Positions 34,561 to 44,339 of a DNA stretch of 64,000 nt are shown here, piece by piece. Positions within the stretch are counted from its first letter, which is position 1. Each line of letters begins with the position of its first letter. Position numbers and translations under genes: made by a program. Below the pieces are notes generated by a model. The model was not told the DNA's origin, did no database searches, and saw only the letters and a program-made list of their open reading frames with translations. Source of the DNA: Tetragonia tetragonoides (taxonomy: Eukaryota; Streptophyta; Magnoliopsida; Caryophyllales; Aizoaceae); the NCBI GenBank assembly GCA_038025085.1, contig CM076147.1, forward strand, positions 40,918,766 through 40,982,765, written 5' to 3'.

Positions 34561-35671
34561 TCAACTCATAAATAACAAGTTTTGTGATGAACCCAGAATC
34601 AAGTATTAATAAACAAAAATACACATAGAGCCGGGCTGATAAAGGAAGAACCTTTTACAAATTCACTAAATTGCCATGAGCGTCAACTTAAAACAAGATT
34701 ATACCGGGTAAAGAATATGATGTTGTGTGATTGTGAAGGGGAATAATTTGTGAAGCGCATAATTCTGTGAAAATTGATGAATGATAAGGGAATACAAAGG
34801 AAAGCGTACAAATTGAGGAGAGAGAAAACTGCTGGGCAGGGCAGAAGTCGCAAGATTTCACTTTATCAGCCTCACGCAAGCTTCAATTGATGCTCCTTTG
34901 CTCCCTTTAGCTCTTCTCCTCGTTCTTGTTAGTTGTTTCCTTCTAGAAAGGACGATTGGGGCTAGGTTTTTAAAAGCCCGGTTTCCTTGCCCTATGAAGT
35001 AGTGTTTCAATAAAAAAAAATTATATGGACCTGAGTCCATCCAAATTAGATGGACCACAGTGGCAATTCTATAATATATCAAAATCATTGGGGCAATTCG
35101 CGTGTCACATAACAGAACAAAATCAAGCGTTTTCTTCCTCAATTGTCTTTCTCTCTCTCTTCTGTGATCCGTCATCACAACTGCGTTTTTTCATCAACAG
35201 CGTCACCGACCGACTTTCAGGTCTTTCTCTCTCTGATGCGCTCCACATCTAGTCTGCTCCTAAGGCCCCAGCCCCATATGCATGTTTTCTCTCTCCTCTG
35301 CTCCTTCACCATCGCGGCACCGTACTCTGTTCACCGCCATAAGTTTCTCCTCCACCGTCATCAGGAAATTGGAGTAATTGAACCCTCACCCTCATTTTCA
35401 TGTTTTCTCTCTCCTTTCCTGTGAATGAGCTATGGAGGACTGTGAGTGGTGATTCTCAATAGGAAACCATGCCATGACTTGATCGATGATGGTGATGAAT
35501 GATGATGATGATGATGGGTGGAAATTGATGTGATGATTTGAGAAATATTGTGTTTAACTTTGATTGGTGTCGTTTAGTTTCTTTTCTTTTTCACTTGCTT
35601 TTTTTCGTTTTCTTTGTTTGTTCGGTTTCTAATTTTCTCCTTCTTATGAAAGTACTATGTAATTTATTAAT

Positions 35672-36431
35672 CGCAAATGTAGCAAATTGCCCCCAACACT
35701 TATAATCATTGTGCGATCCACCCCCTTAATTCTCGTTTGTAGCAATTAACACCCATGAGTAACAAAATTAGTGCAATTAACACCACATTTAACTTTCCGG
35801 CCTAATTTCCATCGGAAAAGTGACTTGGGCCTATCTGACGTTGCTTTCTGTCACCATTTGGCAATCACTGTTATGTTTCTCTCTCTTTGTCTTTCCTCTA
35901 GCTTTCTATTTCCATTGCCCACCCGTCCTAATTATACCTCAATCGAGGGATCAACATAATCCATCATTATGACTTTTTGCCTGCAAATTGATGGCTGAGA
36001 ACTCATGAAGCTACCATGGGACCACTTAGTGACTTGTGTTTTGAATTTAGGTGATGAAACTCTGATCTTGGATGTGTGAATCTGAATCTCCATCTTCTCT
36101 AATTAATAAATGAAATTTGCAGCTATTTGATGTGTGTGTCAATCAAGAGTTGTCAAGGCTCCATGTATTGATGTTTTGCGTGCATTTATTATTGAGTCCT
36201 TTGGTTCTACATTCTCTCTACCACCATACAAGGTTGCAGTCAAAATCTTGTGAGATTTGGTCAAGCATATAACTGTACTTGTGAGGCCCTAGTAACTTTC
36301 TTGTCGGAATATAGTATTAAGGGTTGATTGCACAATTGTTATTAGTTATAGGGGCTAATTGCTACAGTTCAAACTTGCGGTGTTTAATTGCACAATGATT
36401 ATAAGTGGTGGTGTAATTTGCTAGTATTGCC
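35672..36431. mobile_element. Mutator-like non-autonomous element with about 100-bp inverted ends
   Basis: The left end has GTAGCAAATTGCCCCCAACAC then TTATAATCATTGTGC. Read from the right the element has CTAGCAAATTACACCACCAC then TTATAATCATTGTGC. Both ends then repeat a GTAGCAATTA motif. Flanks ATTTATTAAT (35662-35671) and ATTTACTAAT (36432-36441) form a 9-10 bp target duplication with one mismatch, as expected for Mutator-like elements. No transposase frame. Confidence 0.7.
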
Positions 36432-36591
36432 ATTTACTAATTATGATTATGTGTTAACTAATTATGAACCTTTTTCAAGTTTGTTTGGCATGAACAAATG
36501 CCTATTAAATATGAACATTTGTTCATTGATAATTAACTTACTAAAATTATCTAATAGTTCATAATGGATAAACGTAATGTTCATTTAAAAT

Positions 36592-36973
36592 GTGAATTGC
36601 TAAATACCGCCCCAAATTACTACCTACCGCCCCCCTAAATTCCAATTTTACCCTTTTTTAAATTTTCACTCATCCTCTCCCTCTCTAACTCTCACACCAA
36701 TTCTCCCTCTCTACCACCCACTCTCATACCCAACCTTCATCAACATTCACTCAAGCAACGGCCGCGGATGTCTGCCGGCGACCAGGAAGTGTCGTCGACA
36801 GTGGCGGAGGTAAATTTTTTTTTTGCGCATTTTTTTTGCACAGTCGTCTGCTACAGGCGACTCACCCATCGGCAGACGACTAACCCTTGGGTGAGTCGCC
36901 GGTCGCAGACGACTCACCCAAGGGTGAGTCGGAAATTTCAGACGACTGTGCAAAAAAAATATTATTATTATTA

Positions 36974-37021
<48 letters not shown>

Positions 37022-37204
37022 TATTGTTATTATTATTAATATTATTATTATTATTATTACTGATTATTGTTTAATTAATTAAAAATGTGAACTAGCTCGG
37101 CACCGATTTACCGGCTCCTCCCCTCTACCATTTCACATTTTTAATTAATTAAACAATAATCAGTAATAATAATAATAATATTATTATTATTAATAATAAC
37201 AATA

Positions 37205-37236
<32 letters not shown>

Positions 37237-37977
37237 TAAATAATAATAATAATAATAATACTCCCTCCGTCCCTATATTTTCTTCTCACTTTCCATTTTG
37301 AGCAGTCCCTATATATTCTTCTCATTACCTAAAATAGTAACTTTTCTAGTGTTAAATCCCTATACTACCCCTCACTTACTCATCAAACCACCCCATGTGC
37401 TTGTGGTCCCAGATTTTTACCTCTCTCTTAACTCATTAAATCAGGGGCAAAGTTGACAAAAATTGGCTACTTTCACCTTTTCTTAATTTGCGTGCCTTTT
37501 GGTCATGAGAAGAAAATATTGGGACGGAGGGAGTAATAATAATAAATAATAATAATAATTTTTTTTTTGCACAGTCGTCTGAAATTTCCGACTCACCCAA
37601 GGGTTAGTCGTCTGCCGATCTCGATTCACCCAAGGGTGAGTCGTCTGTAGCAGACGACTCACTCAAGGGTGAGTCGCCTGTAGCAGATGACTCACCCAAG
37701 GGTGAGTCGGAAATTTCAGACGACTGTGCAAAAAAAAATGCGCAAAAAAAAAATTTACCTCCGCCACCGTCGACGGCACTTCCTGGTCGCCGGCAGACAT
37801 CCGCGGCCGTTGCTTGAGTGAATGTTGATGAAGGTTGGGTTTGAGAGTGGGTGGTAGAGAGGGAGAATTGGTGTGAGAGTTAGAGAGGGAGAGGATGAGT
37901 GAAAATTTAAAAAAGGGTAAAATTGGAATTTGGGGGGGCGGTAGGTAGTAATTTAGGGGCGGTATTTAGTAACACCC
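36592..37977. mobile_element. Mutator-like palindromic element (TIR about 380 bp)
   Basis: Both ends carry long matching inverted arms: CTAAATACCGCCCC, CTACCTACCGCCCC, a CT-rich block, ACGGCCGCGGATGTCTGCCGG, then stacked hairpins built on CAGACGACTCACCCAAGGGTGAGTCG. The inverted order continues through TTA/TAA microsatellites to a centre near 37105, so almost the whole element can fold back. TTTAAAAT flanks both sides (36584-36591 and 37978-37985). A Stowaway MITE (37261-37533) breaks the symmetry. It interrupts the ~44-bp minisatellite. No transposase frame. A captured gene piece in the arms (near ATGTCTGCCGGCGACCAGG) is possible but unproven. Confidence 0.85.
37261..37533. mobile_element. 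Stowaway MITE nested in the palindromic element
   Basis: It starts CTCCCTCCGTCCCTATATTTTCTTCTC and ends with the inverse (AGAAAATATTGGGACGGAGGGAG), with TA on both sides. 273 bp, non-coding. It lies on only one arm of the 36592-37977 palindrome, so it inserted later. Confidence 0.9.
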
Positions 37978-37985
37978 TTTAAAAT

Positions 37986-39045
37986 AAGCTAGTTGTTCAT
38001 AAATGAGGTATAAACATAGTGTTCATTTAAAATAGGTTAATTGTTCATAAGGTACAAACGTAGTGTTCATTTATAATAGTCTAATAGTTCATAATGTACA
38101 AACGTAATATTTATTTAAAATAGCCTAATTGTTCGTAAGGTATAGACGTAGTGTTCATTTAAAATAGGTTAATTGTTTATAAGGTATAAACGTAGTGTTC
38201 ATTTAAAATAGCTTCAGTGTTCATTTAAAATAGCTTCAGTGTTCATAAGGTATAAATGTAATGTTTATTTAAAATAGCCTAAGTGTTCATAAGGTTCAAA
38301 TGTAGTGTTTATTTAAAATAGCATAATTGTTAATAAGATATAACATAGTGTTCATTTAAATAGGCTAATTGTTCATAAGGTATAAACGTACTGTTCATTT
38401 AAAATAGCCTAATTGTTCATAAGGTACAAACATAGTATTCATTTAAAATAGCCTAATAGTTCATAAGGTACATGCGTAGTGTTCATTTAAAATAGGCTAA
38501 TTGTTCATAAGTTACAAAGATAGTGTTCATTTAAAATAGCCTAATAGTTCATCAGGTATAAACGTAGTGTTCATTTAAAATAGTCTAATTGTTCATAGTA
38601 TACAAACATAGAGTTCATTTAAAATAGTTTAATAATTCAAAAGGTATAAACGTAGTGTTCATTTAAAATAGCTTTAGTGTTCATAAGGTGTAAGCGTAAT
38701 GATCATTTAAAATAGCCTAAGTGTTCATTAGGTGTAAGCGTAGTGTTCATTTAAAATAGTCTAAGTGTTCATAAGGTTCAAACATAGTGTTCATTTAAAA
38801 TAGCCTAATAGTTTATCAAGTATAAACGTAGTGTTCATTTAAAATAGCCTAATTGTTCATAGTATACAAACATAGTGTTCATTTAAAATAGCCTAATAGT
38901 TCATAAGGTACAAACGTAGAGTTCATTTAAAATAGCCTAATAGTTTATCAAGCATAAACGTAGTGTTCATTTAAAATAGCCTAGTTGTTCATAGTATACA
39001 AACGTAGTGTTCATTTAAAATAACCTAATAGTTCATAAGGTTATA
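37986..39045 (+). repeat. Minisatellite, unit about 43-44 bp, about 24 copies (variant A)
   Basis: Consensus blocks are GTGTTCATTTAAAATAG, CCTAATTGTTCATAAGG and TATAAACGTA, repeated head to tail with substitutions. One or two units lie to the left of the palindromic element (about 36535-36590), so the array was already present when that element inserted. AT-rich, non-coding. Confidence 0.9.
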
Positions 39046-39499
39046 TCTAGACTTCTCACCTCTCTCAAAATTCCAAACCATGAAATTTTAATTGACTTTT
39101 GTGGTTTCAAAATCTAAAATTTAATTACAAAATTGTTATATCTAGACTTCTCTTGATCTCTAGAATTCATCAATACCAAACTTGAGTATCTTCGTTTTGA
39201 TATATTTTTTTCGAATTTTGTTCGCCAACAGTGGATGAGGCGACGACGACAGGGATGGTGGGGAGAGACGATGGGCTGGGGTGGTTGTGATCTGCGGTGG
39301 ACGGTGGTGGTATTGACTGTATAGCCCGTACTGTCATGTCTTTTGAGTTTTTGAGGGATGGGGATGAATCGATGATGATGATGATGATGATGATGATGAG
39401 ATAATGAAGAGATGATGAATGACGATTTGACCCATGATGAATTTTGTTTTATTTTCTTTTGCGTTTTCTTTTGCTCTTTTTTGTTCCTTTGTTGTTTTA
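39046..39499. other. Non-repeat spacer within the minisatellite region
   Basis: Separates variants A and B of the minisatellite. It has two TTATATCTAGACTTCTC copies (about 39040 and 39137), a GA/CG-rich patch at 39220-39300 and a (GAT)n tract at about 39370-39398. No supported gene. Confidence 0.55.
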
Positions 39500-40345
39500 A
39501 GTGCAATGTTTATCAAAATAGTTTAATTGTTCAAATGTTGTATACGTAATGTTCATTAAAAATAGTCTAGTTGTTCATAGGTTATATATATAATATTCAT
39601 TATAAGTAGTCTAATTGTTCATTAGTTATATAAGTATCCTATCAAAAAAAAAAAGTTATATAAGTAATATTCTTAAAAAATAGTACAATTGCTCATCGGT
39701 TATAAGAGCAATGTTCACTAAAAAAGGCTAATTGTTTATAGGTTATAAACAAAATGTTCATAAAAAAAAGTCAAATTGTTCATCGGTTATAAATGCAATG
39801 TTCATTAAAAATAATCTAATTATTCATAGGTTATATACGTAATGTTCATTAAAAATAGTCTAATTGTTCATCGGTTATAAGTGCAATGTTCATTAAAAAT
39901 AGTCTAATTGTTCATAGGTTATAAACGAAATGTCCATAAAAAATAGTCTAATTGTTCATCGGTTATAAATGCAATGTTCATTAAAAATAATCTAATTGTT
40001 CACTAAAAATAATCTAATTGTTCATAGGTTATATACGTAATGTTCATCAAAAATAGTCTAATTGTTCATCAGTTATAAGTGCAATGTTCATAAAAATAGT
40101 CTAATTGTTCATAGGTTATATATATGTAATGTTCATAAAGAATAGTCTAATTGTTCTTCGGTTATAAATGCAATGTTCATTAAAAATAATCTAATTGTTC
40201 ATAGGTTATATACGTAATGTTCATCAAAAATAGTCTAATTGTTCATCAGTTATAAGTGCAATGTTCATAAAAATAGTGTAATTGTTTATAGGTTATATAT
40301 ATGTAATGTTCATAAAGAATAGTCTAATTGTTCATCGGTTATAAG
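39500..40345 (+). repeat. Minisatellite variant B, unit about 44 bp, about 18 copies
   Basis: Blocks are ATGTTCATTAAAAATAG, TCTAATTGTTCAT and AGGTTATATACGTA or CGGTTATAAATGCA, alternating in places as two-unit higher-order steps. It resumes at 41002 after a 648-bp insertion. It shares its layout with variant A and so probably has a common origin. Confidence 0.9.
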
Positions 40346-40993
40346 TAGGGTTGCACATAGGTCTAGAACCTAACCGAACCGGACCGAACCTGAATTAGAC
40401 CGAACCTGAATCTAGTCAATTGGTGGACCGAGGACCTAACCTAAATACAATAGGTCTTGGACCTAACCGAACCTGAAAAACCTGGACCGAACCTGAATGG
40501 ACCTAATGAACCTGAATTGTTTTGAGCTCCAATACAATTTTTAATATTACTCATAAAAAAATTGCCCAAATAATATTCAAGTAAACAACACAAAAACAAA
40601 CATAATAAAAGTCTAAACAAGCCTTAATACGTTTAAGAAATGCAAGATAAATTAAAAAAAATCAAAAATTCAAAGATTTTCGGCTCACAAAGCCCACAAG
40701 ACTATTTTTTTATATATTTTTTTTCATAATTTCGAAAGTTTTCGATCCATCAAACCCCACAAAGCCACTTTTTTATATATATTTTTTATAATTTAAAGAT
40801 TTTCGATCCAACCAGGTCTAATCAGGTCCAATCAAGTCCAAACCGGAAAAAAGACCGAACCGGATCTAAACCAAAATTTTATAAAAGCTGGACCGTGGAC
40901 CTAACCGAATACATTAGGTTTGGTTTAGGTCTGACCCGGTTAGGTTAGGTTCGGTCTAAATACTAGGTCTGGACCTATTATTGTGCAGCCCTA
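40346..40993. mobile_element. hAT-like MITE inserted in the minisatellite
   Basis: 648 bp with 8-bp duplication GTTATAAG (40338-40345 and 40994-41001). Ends TAGGGTTGCACATAGGTC and, read from the right, TAGGGCTGCACAATAATAGGTC are inverted repeats. The interior is full of GGACCGAACCTGAA and ACCTAACCGAAC motifs. No transposase frame. Confidence 0.88.
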
Positions 40994-41001
40994 GTTATAA
41001 G

Positions 41002-41120
41002 TGCAATGTTCATAAAAAATAGTCTAATGTTCTTAGGCTATATATATATATATGTAATGTTCATTAACAATAATTTAATTGTTCACAAGTTATATGCGTA
41101 ATGTTCATAAAAAATAGTCC
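41002..41120 (+). repeat. Last units of minisatellite variant B
   Basis: GTGCAATGTTCATAAAAAATAGTC and TAATGTTCATTAACAATAATTTAATTGTTCA continue the array beyond the hAT-like insertion, with a short TA expansion at about 41039-41051. Confidence 0.8.
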
Positions 41121-41530
41121 AATTGTGAAGCTTCATTAGAAAAAGAAAAGAAATACACTCAAAGAAAAAAAAGAAAAAAGAAAACTAAGAAAAAAAGAAA
41201 GAAAACAAACAAACAAAAACGGTAACAAAGTTTGAATTGGGCTTGCACGCGAATTTCCATTCCCTTTGCTCGACGGCGCGCGACGGTGGACTGAGCCTGA
41301 TCCAGCCAATTTAACTGGACGAAGATCCAGCCAATAAGCATTGATATTCAAAGCTTGCCAAAATTTAATGGGCTTAAAATCGATTTGGGAAAGGGTTGAA
41401 TAATACCAAAATCCGAGAACAAAAGGTTAGGAGTTCAGTGGGAATATGGGATAATTGAGGGTTGATTTTTGTTATTAAGGGATTTTGGGCCACCATCCCA
41501 TATAATGGACCTAAGGGCCCAACTTTCTTA
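41121..41530. other. Short non-coding interval
   Basis: A-rich tract at 41140-41215, then sequence including a GACGGCGCGCGACGG patch near 41272-41287. I see no gene. Confidence 0.5.
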
Positions 41531-41852
41531 ACTATTGATTAAAAAAAAACTTAAGACAACGGTCGGCCAATGGGGCACGATTGGCTCGATTGCGGTTGTA
41601 TATGCACATACAATAGCGGTTGGTCAACGACAGCTGCATTGTACCGAGCTAATATTTCGTCTAAATTTCTAGACTCATACAACAACGCTCAGTCTGAAAC
41701 CAGTATTGTATGTGTATATACAACGGTCGGTACAGAATCGCTGTTGTTGTTTGGTGTTCTATGCAATAGCGAACGCAACAACAACGGTTTAAAGTTTCAA
41801 CTGCTATCCTAAGACAATCTTGAATGTTGTCTTAAGGGTTTTTTTGGTAGTG
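41531..41852. mobile_element. Probable CACTA-type non-autonomous element
   Basis: The right end, reversed, reads CACTACCAAAAAAACCCTTAAGACAAC, a CACTA-class terminus. The left end has the matching AAAAAAAACTTAAGACAACGG but its outer CACTA is degenerate (ACTATTG). Inside are repeated ACAACGGTCGGT and ACAATAGCGGTTGGT motifs, like CACTA subterminal repeats. A 3-bp target duplication was not evident. Confidence 0.6.
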
Positions 41853-42317
41853 ATGACCAAAGTACCCAACCTTTTGGACTAGATCCTAGATGGGATACAT
41901 ATATAACAACAATGTGCAGATCGAATAAAGACAGGAAACTAAAGTCTCGTTTATTCTTACTCCCACAAATTTAAACAGCCGAGAAACCGGACGTATAGCG
42001 TAAACCGCAATTATTTTAACTATATATTGCATAACAAAGCAAGAGCATGAGCCCATACATACATAATCAACAAACAGGACTACAGAATGGGTACAGTCCT
42101 TTCCACACATACACAAGATTGACTGACACAACACACAAATGTGCACTGTAACATACACACAGCAGACACAGTACAATACATAAATACGGAGTATTAAATA
42201 AGCTAGTAACGGTCTTAACGGTCTGCGTCATCCAGAAGAAATTGGTAGCAAGACACCAACTTCAGATGACGTTATAATGCTTATCTGTTGATACTCGATC
42301 ATCTGATCCGTTAATTA
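41853..42317. other. Downstream region of 12-Cys peptide gene 1
   Basis: Includes the presumed 3' untranslated region of gene 1. The piece AAGACAT..AACTTCAGATGA with CATCCAGAAGAAATTGG at about 42230-42270 resembles CATCCAGAAGAAATCGGAACAGGG at 58020-58060 beyond gene 2, so the 3' flanks are also related. No other gene. Confidence 0.55.
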
Positions 42318-43193
42318 TTAATTGCATGTGAATCGATAATTGCACATTCCACTGCAGCAATTAGAATGATCAACACAACTGTAGCCTGCTTGGGAGCACC
42401 CTGACATTGCTGCTTCATGAGACATACAATAATCATATCTACCCTGACACATTTGCATCGCACGTTCTCCACCATCAACACAATGTTGAGTTCCAGCAGC
42501 CCAAAAACAATCATCTGGTCGAGTCTCCTCTTGTATACACTTGTTCCAATCAAAGTCTTCACAGTACCCCAATATCGGAACTGCCATGCATGCAAATAAT
42601 AACTTCATATATTATATATATAGATAGATAGATAAAGGTGATAAACAAGATGTTAAGAGCATAACCCATATGTGAGTGTCCCATATTGAAAGAAATTGGA
42701 GAGAGTTGGATTGTATATAATTTAGTGGGTTACTCCACCTAACACCAATTGATTTTAGAATGGAATCCCACCGGGCTTATGTGTAGTCAACTCCTCTGAG
42801 ACCAACTCAAAACATATGGATCATTTTATTGTGGGGAACTATGTACAACTTAGTTTTGTCGACCCATAGCCTCGAAGGTCGTACACAAAGTGAAATAGAT
42901 GATTCGGTGTAGATTTTGGCTATATAAAAATTACTTGTTGACAATGTAAATGGAACAAAGAGAACGACAAGAGATGCGAACCTGATAAGGTCGCAAACTC
43001 GCAATGAGAATATTAATGAGAAGAGCCACAAATAAGCATCAATTAAATTCATTATTTACATGCATGATCTACATAATAATTACTTGTAGTTATTTTTGCT
43101 GTTGTAAATGGAACAAATTAAAGGGAGTAAGAGATGCAAACCTGATATGTTCACAATGAGCAAGGCAACGAAAATAACCTTCAAGTTACTCAT
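42318..43193 (-). CDS. Secreted 12-cysteine peptide with knottin-like C-terminus, copy 1
   Basis: Exon 1 (43142-43193) encodes MSNLKVIFVALLIVNIS, a signal-peptide core. Exon 2 (42318-42580) joins in phase to give 104 residues. Cysteines are at 24, 32, 42, 51, 62, 69, 79, 86, 92, 93, 97 and 103. The last six (C-x6-C-x5-CC-x3-C-x5-C) fit the inhibitor-cystine-knot spacing seen in plant knottin-type defence peptides; the first six form a separate acidic, aromatic-rich module I do not recognise. No membrane segment follows the signal, so apoplastic or vacuolar delivery is inferred. The 561-bp intron includes a decayed extra signal exon. The paralogue at 58088-58585 shares exon layout, intron phase and TATA region. 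A defence or signalling role is a guess from the family pattern. Confidence 0.82.
42581..43141 (-). other. Intron of 12-Cys gene 1
   Basis: Contains a TGTTAAGAGCATAACCCATATGTGAGTGTCCCAT stretch at about 42651-42685 that looks like a retroelement LTR scrap, and the pseudo-exon at 42930-43070. Intron 1 of gene 2 is only 186 bp, so the extra length here is mostly acquired sequence. Confidence 0.55.
42930..43070 (-). pseudogene. Decayed tandem copy of the signal-peptide exon
   Basis: Shares AATGTAAATGGAACAAA, AAGAGATGCGAACCTGATA and the CTTATCAG/GTTCGCATC donor layout with the true exon 1 region at 43078-43200. The reading frame from 43052 gives MNLIDAYLWLFSLIFSLRVCDLIR, still hydrophobic but unlike the functional signal. 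Whether it is ever used as an alternative first exon cannot be told; joining at the donor would be in a different phase from the true exon. Confidence 0.6.
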
Positions 43194-43308
43194 AATTGAT
43201 GATGTTTCTTTATGAAAATATCAGATTTAGTGTGTGTACGTGGATTGATCTCTATATGTTGCTAAATATATGCTTGCAAGGGTGAGGAACTTCTTATTCA
43301 CGTCGTTG

Positions 43309-43319
43309 GTATTTATAGA
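43309..43319 (-). promoter_or_regulatory. TATA box of 12-Cys gene 1
   Basis: On the minus strand CTATAAATACC lies about 116 bp upstream of the start codon. The same motif, with the same neighbours (CTCACCTATTTT on the far side), lies 109 bp upstream of gene 2. Confidence 0.7.
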
Positions 43320-43521
43320 ACAATTCTCTCACCTATTTTCAAAAAAGAAAAAAAAGAAAGAAACTCAGAACAAAAGTACTCTTTAGCGGATAAAAGTTTG
43401 TCTAGCCCATGGATAGTCTATTGACCGGGTGTGTGAGATAATAGTTGGTTACTATTTAGTATTGTATTTTTTAAAATTAAAAATTTATGTTTGGGAAAAC
43501 TTATAAGTTGTGGGCCAAATA

Positions 43522-43808
43522 TAGGGCTGTTCATCCGGTCTGAGACCGGACCGGACCGGACCACTCGAGTTCAGTTTGGGACCGGACCTGACCGGACCGA
43601 ATGTGACCGGTCCTGGACCGGACCGGATTTTTGGAAAATAGACAGCGGGTCGGGTTGATCATTAAAAAATTAATTGTAAAAACCGGTCCGGATCGAACAG
43701 GACCGAAACCCGGATTGACCAGTCCAAAACGTAGACCGATCTCACCCGGTCCGGTCTTAGTCGGTCCGGTCCAAAAAACTGGTCCAGACCAAATAGTGAA
43801 CAGCTCTA
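43522..43808. mobile_element. hAT MITE with ACCGGACCGG-rich interior
   Basis: 287 bp flanked by perfect GCCAAATA (43514-43521 and 43809-43816). Ends TAGGGCTGTTCA and TAGAGCTGTTCA form inverted repeats. The interior is dense in GGACCGGACC and GGTCCGGTC motifs. It sits about 330 bp upstream of 12-Cys gene 1. Confidence 0.9.
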
Positions 43809-43816
43809 GCCAAATA

Positions 43817-44339
43817 GCTTAATTTTAGATGTTAGTGATAGTAGCATCAAAAAATAAGCTACTGGATCACAATTTATAAGTTGTTTTATGGTATTCCCAA
43901 ACATGCTTAATAAGCTTATTTTTTTGGTGAGACATAAGCTTATTTTTGTGGTACACATCACATAATTATTTATTAGAGTTCCAAGACACAATCCATATAC
44001 AAGACGCAAGCTTAATAATCCTCAAATTATTAACGTAATGAATTAGTTAAAAAAAATTTCAATAAAATTAGTTGTTGTGTTAATTGACTGTTGTTAAATA
44101 ACCTTTTTTAGGGGAAAATTTCTTAAATAACTTAAAGAACATATATTTATGTACTACATATCGATTAAACATTATGACAAGAGGAAGAAACACAAACATT
44201 TGGAGTAATATTTGATTACGAGTATTATTTTGTTGGTGCAATAATAATTGATCATTTAAATAGAAGTGCTCGACAACATTATTGACAAACATTTTCAATA
44301 AAAAAATAATGTTACCAACTCTAGCGTCAGCTTTTCCAT
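43817..44339. other. AT-rich intergenic DNA
   Basis: No gene or element recognised; short open frames lack support. Confidence 0.5.

Larger units (their letters stand above)
33079..35671. other. 5' region of the conserved small-protein gene and intergenic DNA
   Basis: Holds the presumed 5' exon and promoter of the 30692-33078 gene. A TTTTAAAAA-type TATA candidate lies near 34966-34975 on the minus strand, and CT-rich leaders lie on both sides of about 35140-35230. It contains the MITE at 33404-33559 and a (GAT)n-like tract at about 35483-35517. I could not assign a start codon. Confidence 0.4.

Noticed and set aside
34858..35178. 106-codon minus-strand frame in the 5' region of the small-protein gene
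   Set aside because: Composition is not protein-like, it overlaps CT-rich leader sequence and does not join in phase to the known exon.
36768..37082. Frame with a run of Leu/Tyr/Ile residues
   Set aside because: It is the TTA-type microsatellite of the palindromic Mutator-like element.
42311..42595. 94-codon frame overlapping exon 2 of 12-Cys gene 1
   Set aside because: It lies in another phase, lacks the signal exon and is not preserved in the paralogue, whereas the chosen frame keeps all cysteines.
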